The position numbers and the translations under genes were made by a program. A DNA stretch of 64,000 bases, from positions 48,769,883 to 48,833,882 of the forward strand of contig NC_064436.1 in assembly GCF_023343835.1 (NCBI RefSeq). Direction: 5' to 3'. The stretch is from Lagopus muta (taxonomy: Eukaryota; Chordata; Aves; Galliformes; Phasianidae). This document shows positions 13,635 through 28,600 of the stretch, piece after piece (the stretch's first letter is position 1; each line of letters starts with the position of its first letter). Below the pieces are notes generated by a model, which ran no database searches, was not told the DNA's origin, and saw only the letters and a list, made by a program, of their open reading frames with translations.

Positions 13635-16626
13635 CAAAGGTAATCAACATTTTATTTATAAACATACATTTACTACAAAAGCTGTTGCATTTTAGACAAG
13701 TTTTCCCAATTTCCAGAGGCATTTTAGAATAAATAAAAAGAAGGAAAGATTAGTGTAAATGGTATTCAATATCAGCACAGCAAGGACAGCAATCCCTGCC
13801 CTGACTGGACACGCACATAGGGATGGTCCCCTCCGGTGCACTGACCTTTGGGACACTGATTGGAAACTACAGATGTGCGGTGTCAGTAACACTACACAGC
13901 AAAGAAAACACACCACAGGGAGAGGGACAGTGGGACACAGATGGGCTATGACACTTAGTCAGGTTTTCTGGAGTAATGAGAGGCTAAATAAGTTTTGAAA
14001 CATTTAGAACCCATTACATACATTGTACGTGCTTAGCAATAATAAATCCTTTTTGCAACGAATGCATTTACATTGTAATTCAAATGTCGTGAAGCGTTAT
14101 TTTCTTTCTGTGCTTAAAATTCCTGATAAGAAATGTATCATAGTCATGGGTTGAAACAGGAAAGAATGGAAATAAAACAAAAGAAATTAGCCTGAATGAA
14201 TTTGCCATGCAAGACTCCAAAGGAAATACAAATCAAATGTAAGCTGTTGGTATGTATGATTTAGAAGACTGTTGAAAACTATTCTGTGCTGGTGAACAGA
14301 TGCTCACTAAGGGGAAATCTGAAGCCTGAGGACTCTGCTGCTTCTTTTTGCTTTACATACAATCATATTCACTACAGCATGCACATCTGACACTGTGGAC
14401 AGACATGGGATAAGCTGAGCAGCCCAGAGATGCTGTGCCCAATCCCTGCTCATGCATTTCAGTCCCATGCATGCTCCAGACATCTGGGGCTCTCCTCACA
14501 AGGTTCAGGATAAGCACACCCCATCTGTGACGCCAGCTCTCCTGCACACCTACACTACAGCACGGGGGGAAGCTGTGTCTGGGACCAAACAGACACACAC
14601 GCATGCACTAAAGCTCTTCAAAACTTAGGCCCAGGCACTGTGTATGTTCACATACCCTTAATGCAGCACATGGAACTGCGCAGATGAACGAAGCAGTGTA
14701 TAAAATCTGCTTTTTGCTTTTTCTTGTTATGCATTATCTGCAGGAAAACATTACATTGACCACATGCAAAGGGTAACCATGCTGGTTACCAAAACCTGCT
14801 AACAGTAAATCATGCAACAAATCATGTTAATCAAAATATTGGGCTTCACTCTTCTACTCCCAAAGGATTTTTCTGATTTTCAGTTTTTTAAAAATTATTC
14901 CCCATGTGAAGCCCATGAAGGACTTCAGGGTTTTGGATATATTGCATCCGTAAGTCATCGCTGACGGTGTGCAACAGCTTTGTGTTTTCTAAGGCACAAT
15001 TTAAGGAGGTGACACTTCCCAGCCCATCGCCACGATGTCCCCAGATGACAGCACTGCCCATGTGCTGGCAGTGACGTGCAGTTCTCAATCGGTGTGCAGC
15101 TCACATGCAAGCAGTTGCCTTTGTTTAAACAAATCGTTGTCAGCTATGTTACAACCCCAAATTATTGCTGTCCTAATAACAACTTGATTTCCGTTTCCCA
15201 GCAAATCAAAAGAAAATGGATGAGCACATACATAAATCTCTATAACTTAATCACGGTTCTAAGGCAAAATAAGTTGATGTTTTTCCCTCCATTTAAGTTG
15301 CATTGCGAACAGCTAAAATGGGATACTGCAAATAACCATTTCCTTTGTATTTTACAGCTGTACCACATCACCTAAACTCATCTGTGTGTTCTGACAAGCT
15401 CACACAGCTCTAGCTGCTGTTTCCACAAGCTGCAGGAACTCTTCACAAGGAGCACACACTTCACTGAAAAGCATAAACACTGGAGCAAGCCACTGCCTGT
15501 CGCTATCAGCTTCCGTGCCCGTGTTCCACGCTTGTCGGTTTTGCTCATTTTGTCTGGGAGGATGGAAAACAGAGCTTCACAGCTGTGTAATTCAGTGCTG
15601 AACTAATGGGAGAACTCTGGAGAGGGCCAAACACACGCGTATTTCTCCCCATGAGATTTCAACCATGCACAGTGTTTGCAAGTGGAACAGCAGACCTCAG
15701 AACAACTCAGCCCCTCAGCGGGATGCTGCACAACCAGGAAAGCTTCACTGTAACCATCGCTCTGCAGCTCACAGACTCACAAGGCATTGCGTCCGCCCAC
15801 GCCGCAGCCTCCCCCTGAATCACCCCATCCTTAAACTTCATAACAACACTGGCTTCTGAACCTGCTGAGGAGGACTGCTCCTGATGGGAACCTTGCAGTT
15901 GTTAACGGTATACAGTCTTTAGGTTTAATGAAGAAATCTTTATTTGAGAGAATACCAAGCTATAGTCATGAACATTACTTGAGGTACACAAACAAAAAAT
16001 CCTATTGCTAAAGGTGCAATAATTTATTTGTATAACTCCTACCCTCCGCTGAAGGTAATATAAACACAAAACGTCTCAGAATTACAGGATGTATTATCAA
16101 ACTAGTCTCTGTATAAAAAAAGTTATAGCTTCAGTTATAACAGAGCAGTCATGTGCTGTGATGCTTAGTTTTTCAAATGCAATGATTAGAGGCTATCTTA
16201 AAATTACTTCTCATCTCAACTTGGCATATTCTATAAAGGCTCTGTAAACTCAAAACTTTAATTCCTAGAAATGTTAACACAAAACAGCTTTATTGCATGT
16301 TTATTTTCTTATTACTTTCAGGAGAACAAAGTAACAGACTGAAAATCATAAACATACCTGAAAAGGTGGGATTTGTTTTTGTTGTTATAGTACTTAGGCT
16401 TTGCCTTAACAAATATGGTCATACATATTCTGCAAATTTCTTAAGAAAGGGAAAACCAACATATTGCATTTTAAAGGAGCAGGTGCAGCACTTGTATGAG
16501 CTTTTCAAAATGAGATGAGAGCCACGATGTCCATGAATTCAAGCTCTTACAAATGATTGTCTGGAGGCAGCCGATACATGTGAGAAGAGAGTTCCTCCTT
16601 GAAAGTTACTAGCACTGAAAGTCACG
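13635..16626 (-). other. LIMCH1: LIMCH1 3' UTR (distal end estimated)
   Basis: This is AT-rich, non-coding sequence between the LIMCH1 TGA (16627-16629) and the AATAAA at 13651-13656. No alternative exon is recognised. Calling the whole of it 3' UTR depends on use of the distal signal. Confidence 0.6.
13651..13656 (-). terminator. LIMCH1: Candidate distal LIMCH1 polyadenylation signal
   Basis: On the - strand AATAAA is followed about 15 bases later by a GT-rich stretch (TTTGGTGGTGTCTC), the usual arrangement of a cleavage site. It lies about 3 kb after the LIMCH1 stop codon. Nearer AATAAA hexamers (for example at 15939-15944) could give shorter 3' UTRs. Confidence 0.6.
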
Positions 16627-16652
16627 TCACAATGTAGTTGGCTGTCCAGCAG
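16627..16652 (-). CDS. LIMCH1: LIMCH1 terminal coding exon (AGQPTTL, stop)
   Basis: The acceptor TTTTGTTTTTCCAG is followed by two bases that finish Thr, then AGQPTTL and TGA (16627-16629). This is the known C-terminus of LIMCH1. The exon continues as a 3' UTR of about 3 kb. Confidence 0.93.
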
Positions 16653-19600
16653 CTGGAAAAACAAAACAAAGTTGTTAGCTTACAAATGTTAACAAACATT
16701 TTTCCTGAAGAAAATGGAATGCCAAGGATTTTCTTCCTTCCATCTCTATCATTAAAAAAAAACAACAACAAAACAAAAACAAAAAAACAACCGGGAAATA
16801 TGTATCGTTTGTGCCCTGATTCTCCTCCTCCCCGCAAAGTTGGGGCACCAACTGCAAAGAATTCCGTGCCATTTGCGATCTGCACGCACTTTTATTTCAT
16901 TTGTTCTGGAAGTACTTGGGGGTACATTTACTTTTAGGCTCTGCAGTGGCAAAACAGTGAAGCAAAGGGCTGATGAGTCATCTTCAGCTGTGCCTGGTTT
17001 GTGTTATCTGACAATACAGAGCCCTTGTGTCACTTGGCCACACAGAGAATCTCTTCAATTTGCTGCTCGCCTTTGACTTCAACATCCACAGATCTGTAAC
17101 TGTTTGTATGTTTATCATTCAATATTGAGCTCCCCTCAGTAATTGCCATGGGGAGGTTCTGGGGTAGAGAAATAATCTACCAAAATCCCTTATCCGTTTT
17201 CATTTAGAAAGCAGAAATATACCCTGGGCTGCTATAAAATCTTTAATGCATTTTTCTCTTAAGGTTTTTCAGACTTGATTTTGGAAAAAAAAAAAAAAAA
17301 AAAATCACCCCCAGTTTCAAATAAGCAAGATGCTGGCAGTCAAAATATTTCACTGAGATGTCTGTAAGCATTTCAGAGCAATACTGATCAACCACGGGTT
17401 TGTCAGAGATCATCAGCTGTGTACACTGCTGTGTAGGCTTTTTAGAGTTCAACAGGGCAGAGGAAAGCAACTCATTTTATATTTAGCAGCAGACTCTGTC
17501 GAACCAGAAAGCAGCACATGAGCATTGCACCAGTTTGTTCTTCATTTCAGAAGTGGAGTTCATCAAATTTAAGTTAAAAATGAGAGTGTAACCATGTTTG
17601 CAGGTTGATGACATCAAAGCAGGTCCCTTTGAGCTTGTCAACATGAACCAGTTTTTGAGATTTTGCATGAGGCACAGACACAGCACAAAGAGGCAGTTTG
17701 CAGGAAAAAAAAAAAACCCCAAACCTTTGCCATTATTATTTTTCAGAAAGTATCCATCTCCACAAAACCTATTCCCACAGTCATCAGCCTGATTCCTATT
17801 GTGTTCAAAATGCACAAATGCAAAATCTCCCAGCACAAAACACTGTACATCACTTCTGTGATGCCTCTTCTAGCAATGCTGCAGTAGAAATGATAATGGA
17901 ATGATTTCTACAGCATACAGGCTGACACATAATCTAATTAAGCTTTCAGCTATCCCTATGGGACCTCAATTCTTGTTTAAGCAAAAAGGATTATGAAGAA
18001 AAGAAAAATATGACTTTTATCACATTCTTCTCTTTTTCGTGTAGATGCAGATGTCTAAATGTGCATTGTAAAGATGAGGACTTGACCTACAGGAGGGAGT
18101 TTTATGGTATCGAGACTCGAGGGAAAAACTGTTTCTAAGTGCACTAGGTTAAACAGTTAATACAAAACGTTGCTAACATTTCACAGTAGAATTCAAAAAA
18201 AGCACGAAGGAAATAATTATACAACAGCACCCCCTAGCTCTGCTGATGGGGAAATGTCACTGACATGAAATACCTGAGAGAAAAAAAAATCAGAGGCGCT
18301 TTCCTGACTCCTGGATGTCTACTGCTTTGGAGGGAGAGGAGGAGAAAGAGCAGAAATAGGAGAAAAGTGCTCTATATCCCTACTCCTCAATTACAGCTGT
18401 AGGCAGTGTATACACAGAACACTGACAGGTAACAGGAAGGCAAAGATTACTCCCATTTTTTTTTCTGTGCCTTCCAAAACGCTCCAGCAATTTGGTAACA
18501 AGTCTTAGAAACCCAGCACTAGAAAGAATTTTCAAGTGACTGGCTCCAGGACTGAAAAACACATTAGGATTTCTTTGCCATGCAGTTATCTGTCTCAGTC
18601 TTCAATACTTGCAGCAAACTATGCCTGGAGATCCCACCACAAGGGTTCATTATGGGAAGTTACAGATAATTCCTAATATTTTCCCTCACTTATTTCTGTA
18701 CAAATAGACGTTTAGAGACATTAAAAACAAAACAAAAGAAAACAAAAACTTCACCAAATAAGGCCCAGAGTTCTAGACCTAGTGGAAGTATCTGGGTTGT
18801 CTCACGTGAGGTGACAGATCCAAGCCTCCAGGACACATAGTGTGTGCACAGTATAAAGCTTGTGTTTATGCACTGGAGCAACCTTTAAGCCTAATATTGC
18901 TGGACAGATATTTTCTGGGCAAGATTTACTGGGCTTGAAAGTATTTATGTTACAAGAGGATGTCTCAAATGAGGTTGGGATGTTCCCCTTCCAAAGACAA
19001 AGCTATGCCTGAGTTGCAAAGCCATTTGGGCATAATGCACTTCTTCTAGGAGGAGAAAAGCCCATCAGTTAAAAGCATGGAAACAGTATTATTAGAATTC
19101 ACTGTGAAATCAGAAAAAAAGAATGCACAGAGACTGTAGGACAGGATTTGGTACTTACTTCTGGATCGAATGTAACAATCATTGCAGTTCAGAAGACCAT
19201 TTCTAATCCTGACATCTGTCCCACTTGCTGCATCTCCCAGCTGTCCCTTGCAAATGCCACACTGCCAATTGAAGCACAGTAAAGGACAACAGATCACATC
19301 CTAGCATCTGTCACAGCTCTCCCAACATTTTGACTTTTGTTTCAATAGCTTTGAGAACGGTCAGAAAAAATAACCCCCCCCAAAACCCAACCCATAGTCC
19401 TGTAGAGCAGTGCAAACCAGTGACAAGTTTGCTCTAGGCCAAATGGTATTTTAGGACTGGACTTCAGCAGTCACCACTCACACAGAAATGAAGTCTAGTG
19501 ATTTTAAGAGACATTTGATTTTTACGTTGCATTCTGGAGCCAATCTGTGCAGGACAAAGCTTAGAAAGGCCAGAGGTTTATTATGAGTAGATATCTAAAA

Positions 19601-22600
19601 GTAAAGTTTCACAAACAGTTAATATCAACTGGGATAGAGATATCTCCAAGGGACACTTTCTGAGCTACTTAGCCAACACTATCTTGAGTCATTACCCGAG
19701 ACATGGTTACAAGGTATTTCTGTGGAAATAACTGGAAAGTTATTAGATGCTTCCCTCTGCAAGCAAAGCTAAGTCTACTTACTAAGTGATAGGTTTAACC
19801 TAATATGTCTGACAACAAACACATTAGCTACAGTTAATGTTACTTTCACTTGTCCACAAACAAATGTAACAAGCGTGCAATCCTCTATTCTCTTTTCCAG
19901 TTCCATATCTGTAGACCTCAACACACTTTCTCCTCACGCTGAATGATGACTTGAGATTTTGTGCAGGTGGACACAGTAAGAGACATACCCTGAAACACTG
20001 AATATGGAAATAAAGACCAAGCGTTTCAATAATCATGGCAGCTCCCTTGCCAAGAGGAAGCCCACAGGTGGAACAAAGCTTCTTTCCACTGACAGACCTA
20101 GGAGAAAAACACTGCTTTAAGAAAACAGACCAGAAACTAAAACACAACCAAGTGCTTAAGGGGAAGGACATAATGAGGGGAAGAAGCATTAGGAGCAGGT
20201 TCACATCAGAGACGCACATTGGCCCTTCAATCATTTAGAATTTTTCTACTGGAAAAGACCATTAGTTTAACAGAAGACACATATGCTTCAAAATATTGCT
20301 TGAAATAAAGATTCTGACTGAGCTTTGGGATTAAAGCAGGCTTTTGCTGCATTAGCCTCTGCATCTGCCACACAGCCAACCAAGCAGAAGGCTTCAAATG
20401 CTCAAATGCGCAGGAGCTCAAACCTATTTCCCTATCAGTATCTGTGCTACATCAAGGGAAATGCAAGCCTCTTTGCTTTTATTTTATTTTTTCAGCTTTT
20501 TCACACTCAGATAATGCTGGTGTCTTAGCAGGACTCAGTCAATGATGAAGATATCAGAGCAGATACATATATTACCTGACTCAGATTCTCAGCCTGGAAT
20601 TTTCTCCATTTGTTTACAGATAGGTTTCCATATGCAAGTCAAAAGGCAGGAATGCTGCTTTTACACCTCAACCAGCTGGCTAAGTTAACAGCAGCAGCAT
20701 AAGTGGTGATGCAGACCAAGCTTCAGGCACTTAGTAACTCATTTTAGCCTATGGTGCTGCAGCTACATGCCTGTTATACTCCAAGTTGTTAGATTAGAGC
20801 TGAAGTCAGACTTCCATCTGCAATGTGAAAATACTTCAGCTTTCACCTCAGATTCAGTCCTGTTTAGACATTTCTAATAGATCAGCTGTTTGATGACAGC
20901 TGGGCCCCACACACTCTTTTTCATAATGTTTTTAATGGCAGTACAGGTATACAGTCGTTCGCTTTTCACACTCTTCCCTTCTCACCTGTGTGTTAGCCTG
21001 CCAGAACTGATGTTCATCTGATGAGATGAACCTGAGAACAACTGGAATCTCTTGTGATTATGTGTCATACAAGTTTTTTTTTTCAGCCAGGGCTGAAACC
21101 AAGAGAGAAATTTCAGGATATGTCAAGAACTTTGAGGAGATGGTTTGATGAAATTATATACAGATAAGCAAGTTTACAATATTGTGCTTCATGTTTCCAG
21201 TGCAGCAACCTAATGAACCACCAATAGAGACAGATCTGGGCTGCATCACAATTAAAAAGCTACTTTTTTTTTTTTTTCCCCAGAAGAGATAGAAGCAGAG
21301 AAAGACTCATCACAAGCAGAAAACTGCATTTGCTTCCACCTAATCTCTGCCACTACTGCACTTATAATTTTTTATCCCACCACATATACTGGATAGCACA
21401 GGCACTTCACTGCCTTTTCATATTTCATTCTTTTTATTATTTTTAGAATAACTTCCTTGGGTTCTTCTCTTCCCTACAACAATAAGCAATCTGCTCTGAT
21501 TGCCATATCTTTGAATTCACCTTTGTCTTCACTTCTTTTCCACTATCAGAGTTACTATATGGCCAAGGTCAAATGTCAAATCAAAGAATAAAGTGTGTTG
21601 GGAAAAAAATTTAAAGGAAGTTTTAAAGGAAGTTTTCTAACATTTTACTGTAAGAATTAATTACATCTTATCCATTATTTTCAAAACTCAGATTTATTTC
21701 AGGAGATCTCAGAAAATGGAGACATGTCAGGTTATAACTTTTAAGTACTATGAACTAGCTATCATGATTAGCTGTAATGTGTAGCAATAAACAACGTGCA
21801 ATACCACCAAAACTGCAGCTACTGTCAGAAAAGAAATGAAGAAATTATTAACACTAAGAATTCCCAACAGTTTCATGACAATGACAGTGGCTGTCAAGCC
21901 TGAAGAAAAATGTAATTTAAATAGAACAAAGTCTTTCTAAGGTTTCTGTGTTGTATGATTGTGCTATTTAATAAACCAATTGATTTAATACATGAGAAGT
22001 TATCAGTGATTCAGTCAAGCTACAGCTGCTATCTATTTAGAGCTGGAACATCTATTCACTGCAAAATGCACAGCTCATTGCCTGACAGAATCAGGGACAC
22101 AACTTACTCCTGAGCATGTGACTATTGACAATAAAGACAATATCCTTTGGCTTAACTGCTCTGAACTCACGCTTAACTGCCTGCTTTTGACTGGGGCTTA
22201 TATTATCCCATTTCAATTTCACTGAAGTTCCAATGATCAAGCAGTCCTATAGCTGCTTTCTGAACTGTGTTATTTTAAAACACAACAGTACTGCTGAAGT
22301 AGGCAGGAAATAAGGGAGAGGGAGCGACAAATTTATTATGTAGATGGTTATGAGCTGCAACACTTAGAAGAATTAATATTGCATCTACATAACACAAATA
22401 TAGTTTACACTGTAGCAGTTCACCAGTGACCACAAAATGTATTCAGTCTGCGGAATTTCTTATTGACCTTTTGTACCTGTTGGGTGACTGACTTGGTGCA
22501 GCAGGTGAGCAGGGAGACGAAGGCCCGGATCGAAAGTTCTCATGACAGCCTGCCCTAAAGCAAAGGAGAGAAAATGTATTGCTACAACTGAAAAACAAGC

Positions 22601-25600
22601 GAAAACTGAGGTTTTGTACTGAGAAATTCTACTGAATGAATCTCAGGATTCCCAGCTCCAAAGATTTTGTTGAAGGAAAACAAGCTATAAATTTGCTGTC
22701 CCCTGCTGTTTTGATACAATGAAAAACAACACAAATATTTTGGTTCACCACCTCAGTTTGCTTGCTATTGCTCACAAGGCATTCATTCACGTGTTGACCC
22801 CTGAGAAGGAAAAAACCTCATCAACCAAAGTTTGCAGCAGAAAGAAAATACTACTCTCTACATGTCTCCTTTTAAATGTCATAATCCTTAAAGAACTGGA
22901 ATGAAACAATCTTTGCATGTTTAGAAGCTGGGGAAGAAGCTCTCAGATACTGACTTCAATGAGGCAGATTTTATTGAGCCAACTTAACCTACAGAGAATG
23001 CTGAGCAAGAATATAGAGGAGCCAGAACGACTCCTCACACTCTACAATAACCTCTATTTTGTATCCTCACCTCCTCCCTTCCCCTGTGGAGGTTGGCTGC
23101 TGCCCTGCACTCTGCCCCAGAAGTGATCTCTGCCGGGCGTCTTCTGCGCGGTGCAGGGACTGCTTCGTCAGCAGCTGCTGGTTCCATGGGACATCTGAAA
23201 TGAGAGGTGGGGACATCTCAAAGCTGAACACAAAGTGCTTTTTGTCAGTGCTGATTAACCAGTACAACTTGTGGGTGCACCATAAAGTGTGTGAGAGGTA
23301 AAGTCGGAATGAGGTGAAGACAACCATCCTGACTCTTGTAAGAAAGCACCAGGAGCTTTCAGTTACACAGTGGAGTATTTTCACATTCCCAAACCTCTCC
23401 TCAGATGACCCACACCTCTTTGAAAGCACTGCTGTTTCTATTACTTCACTTAAGTTACTTATGTTTCAGATGGGTGCATAAGGCTCAGTGACAGCAGCAA
23501 TACGCAGTGAACTGTAGTGCACAGGCAGCAGAGCATCCCACCTGTGAGATGAGCATGCCATGCAGATCCTTCCTGACCAATTTTGTGGCTCACTGGTCAG
23601 GAAGGGCCTTACCTTTCAAAGCACCAACCAACTGGTTAGAGGAGAAAAAAAGCTGTACTTGGGCCGATGAAAGGCCCGTTACCTACTTTTGATATCAATG
23701 TCAAAAAAGTCCTAATCCTGATTATTCAATGTCTTAAGGAGGGAACAAGATGTGATGTGTCAAGGGAAAAGAAGGGAGCTGTCAGAATACTAATGGTGGA
23801 ACAAGTTGTGGAAGAGAACCTAGAAAAAGCCTTATTAGCAGATGTTAAGCTGTCAAATCTTTGGGTTTTGCTTAATCACAACTACAAAACCAACATGCTG
23901 GGCAGCATCTTCTGTTTTCTTTACTTAAGCAACATTTACCAGAGCACTAAGAACACAATAAAGTTGCAGCAAGGTGAGTAAACCTGTTAAATTTAATAAA
24001 CTGAATTTGCATTTGGAACAAGTAATAATACAGAAACCTTTCCTATCCGTAGACAGTTCATTTCTTAGCATCATCAATTTTTATGCCAGACTGAAAACAA
24101 AGACCTAAAAACTTGCTTTCAAAATCTACATTTGCTTCCTATACTTTGTCCTACTCATTTTCTCTTCACAGAGAAAATTCTTCCCTTTTTTGAGGGTGAC
24201 CCTGTTGACAATAATACCTTGGAGAAATTCCTTCACTCCCAAACCAGCAATATCCCTGGATGCTCAAAAGAGATGTATTAAGATAAATTCTGTGTGTATG
24301 GATGATTACATAACAGATGGAAAATAACTCCAAGTGAAATTATTGAAAATGAGATTTCTACCTACAGTCAAAGCATTAATTGCTGATGTAAATAAGGTTT
24401 TAAATTTCACCTCAACACGCTTATCTTTACTAACAGAAAACAATTCTTGAATCCAAGATATTCATTTTGAGGAAATAAGCGTACTGCAATTTCTGAACTT
24501 TCCTGAGTTAGTTTGCTAACCATTGTAAATACCCACAAGATTCCTATTTGGAAAAGAATACATGCACATGTCTCTCACCCTGAGCCAGTGGCAGATTCAA
24601 CTGGGCAGGCGAGCAGCGCTCCATCACTGGCACCTGGTGCTCCTGGTCACCTCCTTTCAAGATACCCATCTCTGGGAGTCCTGAGAGCACCTTATTTCCA
24701 CTGCTAAGAAAAGTATATAGATGTACAGATGAAGCCACAAAAATAAATCCAGCAACAGTATAATGGTAAAATCAGACTTTTTAATTTAAGTCTACTACGT
24801 GCACAATTTTTGTCTGACAAACCAATGGGTAACAGTCAGATTTGACTCTAAACATATCATGCGTCCTTCCTCCCTCATACATTGACACTTACATGCACTA
24901 GAAATCACTTTGGATTTGTGGAAAATGGTTTATTTGACACAGAAACAGCTTTTCTCAGTTTTAATTATACACTATTCAGCACCATCAGATGCCTCTCTTG
25001 TGAAAGCTGTGTTTACCAGTTTGATGAAGACCAGGACTTTGAACACCACCTAGCAAGTCTGAATATGGCATTTCCAAGGTAACCAGGTAATCTCAGAAAG
25101 ATTCTGAGTGAAAATAGCTACTGCTTCTCCATTCATCCATACGCCTAGTGAAATTCACATGCAAAGTATAGTGCAATGCCATACTCAGATGTCTGTTCTA
25201 TCTAAGCTGTAAGATCTAATTCTGATCTGGATGATGTGACAACCTCTCAACAAAGCTGAATGCTGAGATGGTGAGGTTTCTGATACTAGCACTGTGTGTG
25301 CCATACATGTGTAAGCCTGATCAGGCTGTATTACACCTAACACCAAGCCAAAGAGGTCAGATGCTCCAGCATCAATCATGGGCAAATGTGATGTTCCAGA
25401 ACTCTACAGAACAGAAAGCTCCATGGGGTCCATACCTCCTCTTTTCTTGCCAGCCTTCATTTTCCTTGTTTTTCAGAGATGGCATACTGTCCTGTTCCCA
25501 AAGCAGCTTTTTCTGCCTTGTAACTTCTTTTGGTTTGCCTTCCTCTGGAGAGCCATTTGAATCACTTGTGTTCTGGAAAACAGCAGGAGATGGAACCAGG

Positions 25601-28600
25601 AGCCTCCCTTGAACTCAGCATTAACACACATATGAGAACCGCACAGGCTGCACTGAGGTATATTGTGTAGCATTGTAAATAACAAATAAGCTAAAATAAT
25701 AAAATAATTATATTAAGTGGAACGTGAAACAAAAAGTTATATATTGACCAACTATGAGACAGCATTCAAGATAACCAAGTAAAATTCCCATCTGGCGGAA
25801 AAGCTTGAATGAATTTGAGAAGCTAAACAGACCTTACTGGTCTGGGAATCCTGCATTTATTCTACTGATATCCTCTGAGGTGTCATTCTCTGTTCCGTGG
25901 CAAACAATTATATGCAAGATACACCAAGTTAAACATTCTGTATGGCAGAATGCATAAGAGAATCAGAGAGTAATCATCCCGCGTTTGTTTTGCTGCTTTC
26001 TAGAAAGGATGATCAGTGAGAAAAGGAGGAAAAGTGAAAAAGCTGGATTCAATCTCAACTTAGATGTGCTTAAAGCACTGTCATACAATTATGATTTTGG
26101 ATGCAGGGAAACAACTTCAGATTTTGTTGGCTTTGAGAAGGTAGGTAAAACAAACTGGAACAGGTGACTTTTTTCACAGCACTAGTCAAAGAAGAGAAGC
26201 AGCTGCAAAAGAAAGTAAGTTTCACCCTCTATTCTAATAAAAAATGGGACTATGGCAGTTGGCATGGGATTTTAGTTCTTTGCTTGTAAAAATACACAAG
26301 TTACACTAATCTGAGGTATCACCAGCTGTGAAAGGGATCCAGGAAATACTCTTACTCTCATTGTTCCCACACTGTTAGCCTTTAGCAAAGATTGAAACTC
26401 TGCACTCAAGATGGCTTTGACTTTTATTGCCTTATGACTCCACAAGAAACTCACCGCTGTTTTATTTCCTTCAGTGGTAGAGGAAGAAGAGGATAGGAGT
26501 TCTGCAGAATTTGAAGAAACAATGAATGGAACTACAGTATCCTCGATTATCTTACGTTCCTAAGAAAAAAAGAGAACCAGGAGAGAACAAGACTTAAAAA
26601 AAAAAAAAAAAATCAACAAACAAAACAAAACCCAACACCAAATAAGCAGAACGTCACCTATATGCTAAAAAATAGAAGCATTAAGTTTGAATACATTACA
26701 TTTGAATACATTTTTGTATTTAAATGGCTAGGTAAGGGCTTGTGTTAACAAGAATAATGGTAATAACTCAATTTTTAATTTACTTCAATGTTTTGTACTC
26801 TTTTTCCTTTCATCTTACTCTTTTGAAATGGGATGTCCAAAACTAGCCAGAATATTCCAGTTGGGATGACACCACTGTTTCTCACAACGTCAGTCAATGA
26901 AATTACATATAAAAAAATGAAATTACACTTGGTACATAAGAAATGTGTTCCAGAACTTGAAAAAAATTACCTCCTGTTGAGACCACAAGCATGATTCTCA
27001 AGCACAGATAATAAGACATCAATTTGTGTAATGCACAATTAGACAGACAACATTGATATTTTCCAATTTCCTGCAATAATGACTTACATACAACAGAATA
27101 AAAATATTTTTGTCTATATTGTTATTACTCTACAGCTGCAAGCTTTGAACAGTTTCTGCTTTTTTTTTTTTCTTTTTTTTTTTCTTTTTTTTTTGTTTGT
27201 TTTTGAGAAACAAGGCTGTTTAACAACACATCTACATGATGATGCCCAAGGCAGACAATTTCACCTGGAATTCCACCAAGGCACCAGGTATATGCCAAAG
27301 CACAAAAGGCTCTCTCTGGAGGGGAGCCTGAGCACGCCCAAAAACAACCGTTATGACTCACCAGACTTGCACAGCAATCAGGCACCTCCACCTGTGCAGA
27401 GATTCTGAGGATACTTATCTAAATATTCAGATAGTTTTCCCCAGTGCCTATGGTAGTATTTAAGTGAAATAATTCTCCTGAGAATTCAAACTTGAGAAGA
27501 CTTTTTGCTTATTAACTTAGTGGGATTTTTCTTTTTTTTTTTGGTTCATAACTGAGTGCATTTAAATAGAAAAAAAGCCAATAAATAACCTCCTCCTTTC
27601 AGCTTTATACCTCCTCGTAGTATCTACGTTCCTCCTCTTCAACTTCTCTCTGTGCCTTTTCCCATTCCTCCTTCAGTTTGTCTTGCTCCTTCTGATACTT
27701 CTCCTGTAAGTGGAGACAAATAGAGGTGAGTACAAAGCATTCTGTATTAGAAGTAAATTCTGTAGCACCTCCATAGTGAAAATAAGCCTGTCAGGAATGG
27801 CTTTATAAGAAACATGATGAAATACAAATGTGAATCCATGCGTCTCAAAAGTTTCCTTTCTTCTTCCTACTAATTTCTAGCTCCTACAGTTAATACAAGC
27901 AACCACAAGAAATTTAATTTGTTAGATATTTTTATACACTTTGCAAGAAATGAAATTTATTCTAGACAATGTCAATAATTCCTTGTTTGTTATAAAGTTT
28001 TAAGAGTTGCGAAAAGCTACCACACATCCCAAGGCACTTAAGCATGCATTTTGGCATTAACAATTTCAGCAAAGTAGCATAGAAACAAACAGGTTTTACA
28101 GATGCTGGTATTGGCACTAATGTAAGAGAGATGCCAGTACAATTTAGTGAACGATGAAGGCATGCACAAGTTTAGAAGATAAATAGACAGTGTTTAAAGG
28201 TTTGAAGAAGGTAAACTCGTAATTGCTATGCAATTCTTTTTCCTCCTTGATGGGATCATTTCTCGAGAATAGTTTTCACACAACTTTACGTGAAGATTTA
28301 GCACAAGGAGATCTTGAAAGAGATTTTAAAGACAGGAAAACTCAAGTTCTCAGGTACATTGCACTTCTCCCAGCTAAGACAAAAGCAATTTTTTTTTTAC
28401 AGTATAGTCTCACCCCAGGCAAAAACAGTGATTGTTGAGAATGGGTTTCTTCCCCTTGCAAAACAAAGCCAAACCAAACCAAACAACACAAAAACCCACT
28501 ACCTCTGTGTACAAATTTTGTTTGATGTTCTCCAAGAAGAACATGTAAATGAAGCAAAAGTCTACAAGAAGCTAATTAAATTACCATTTTAAAGAAGAAT

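Noticed and set aside
23667..23981. 104-codon + strand open frame in a LIMCH1 intron
   Set aside because: No known domain, no splice or promoter support, AT-rich composition like the intron around it.
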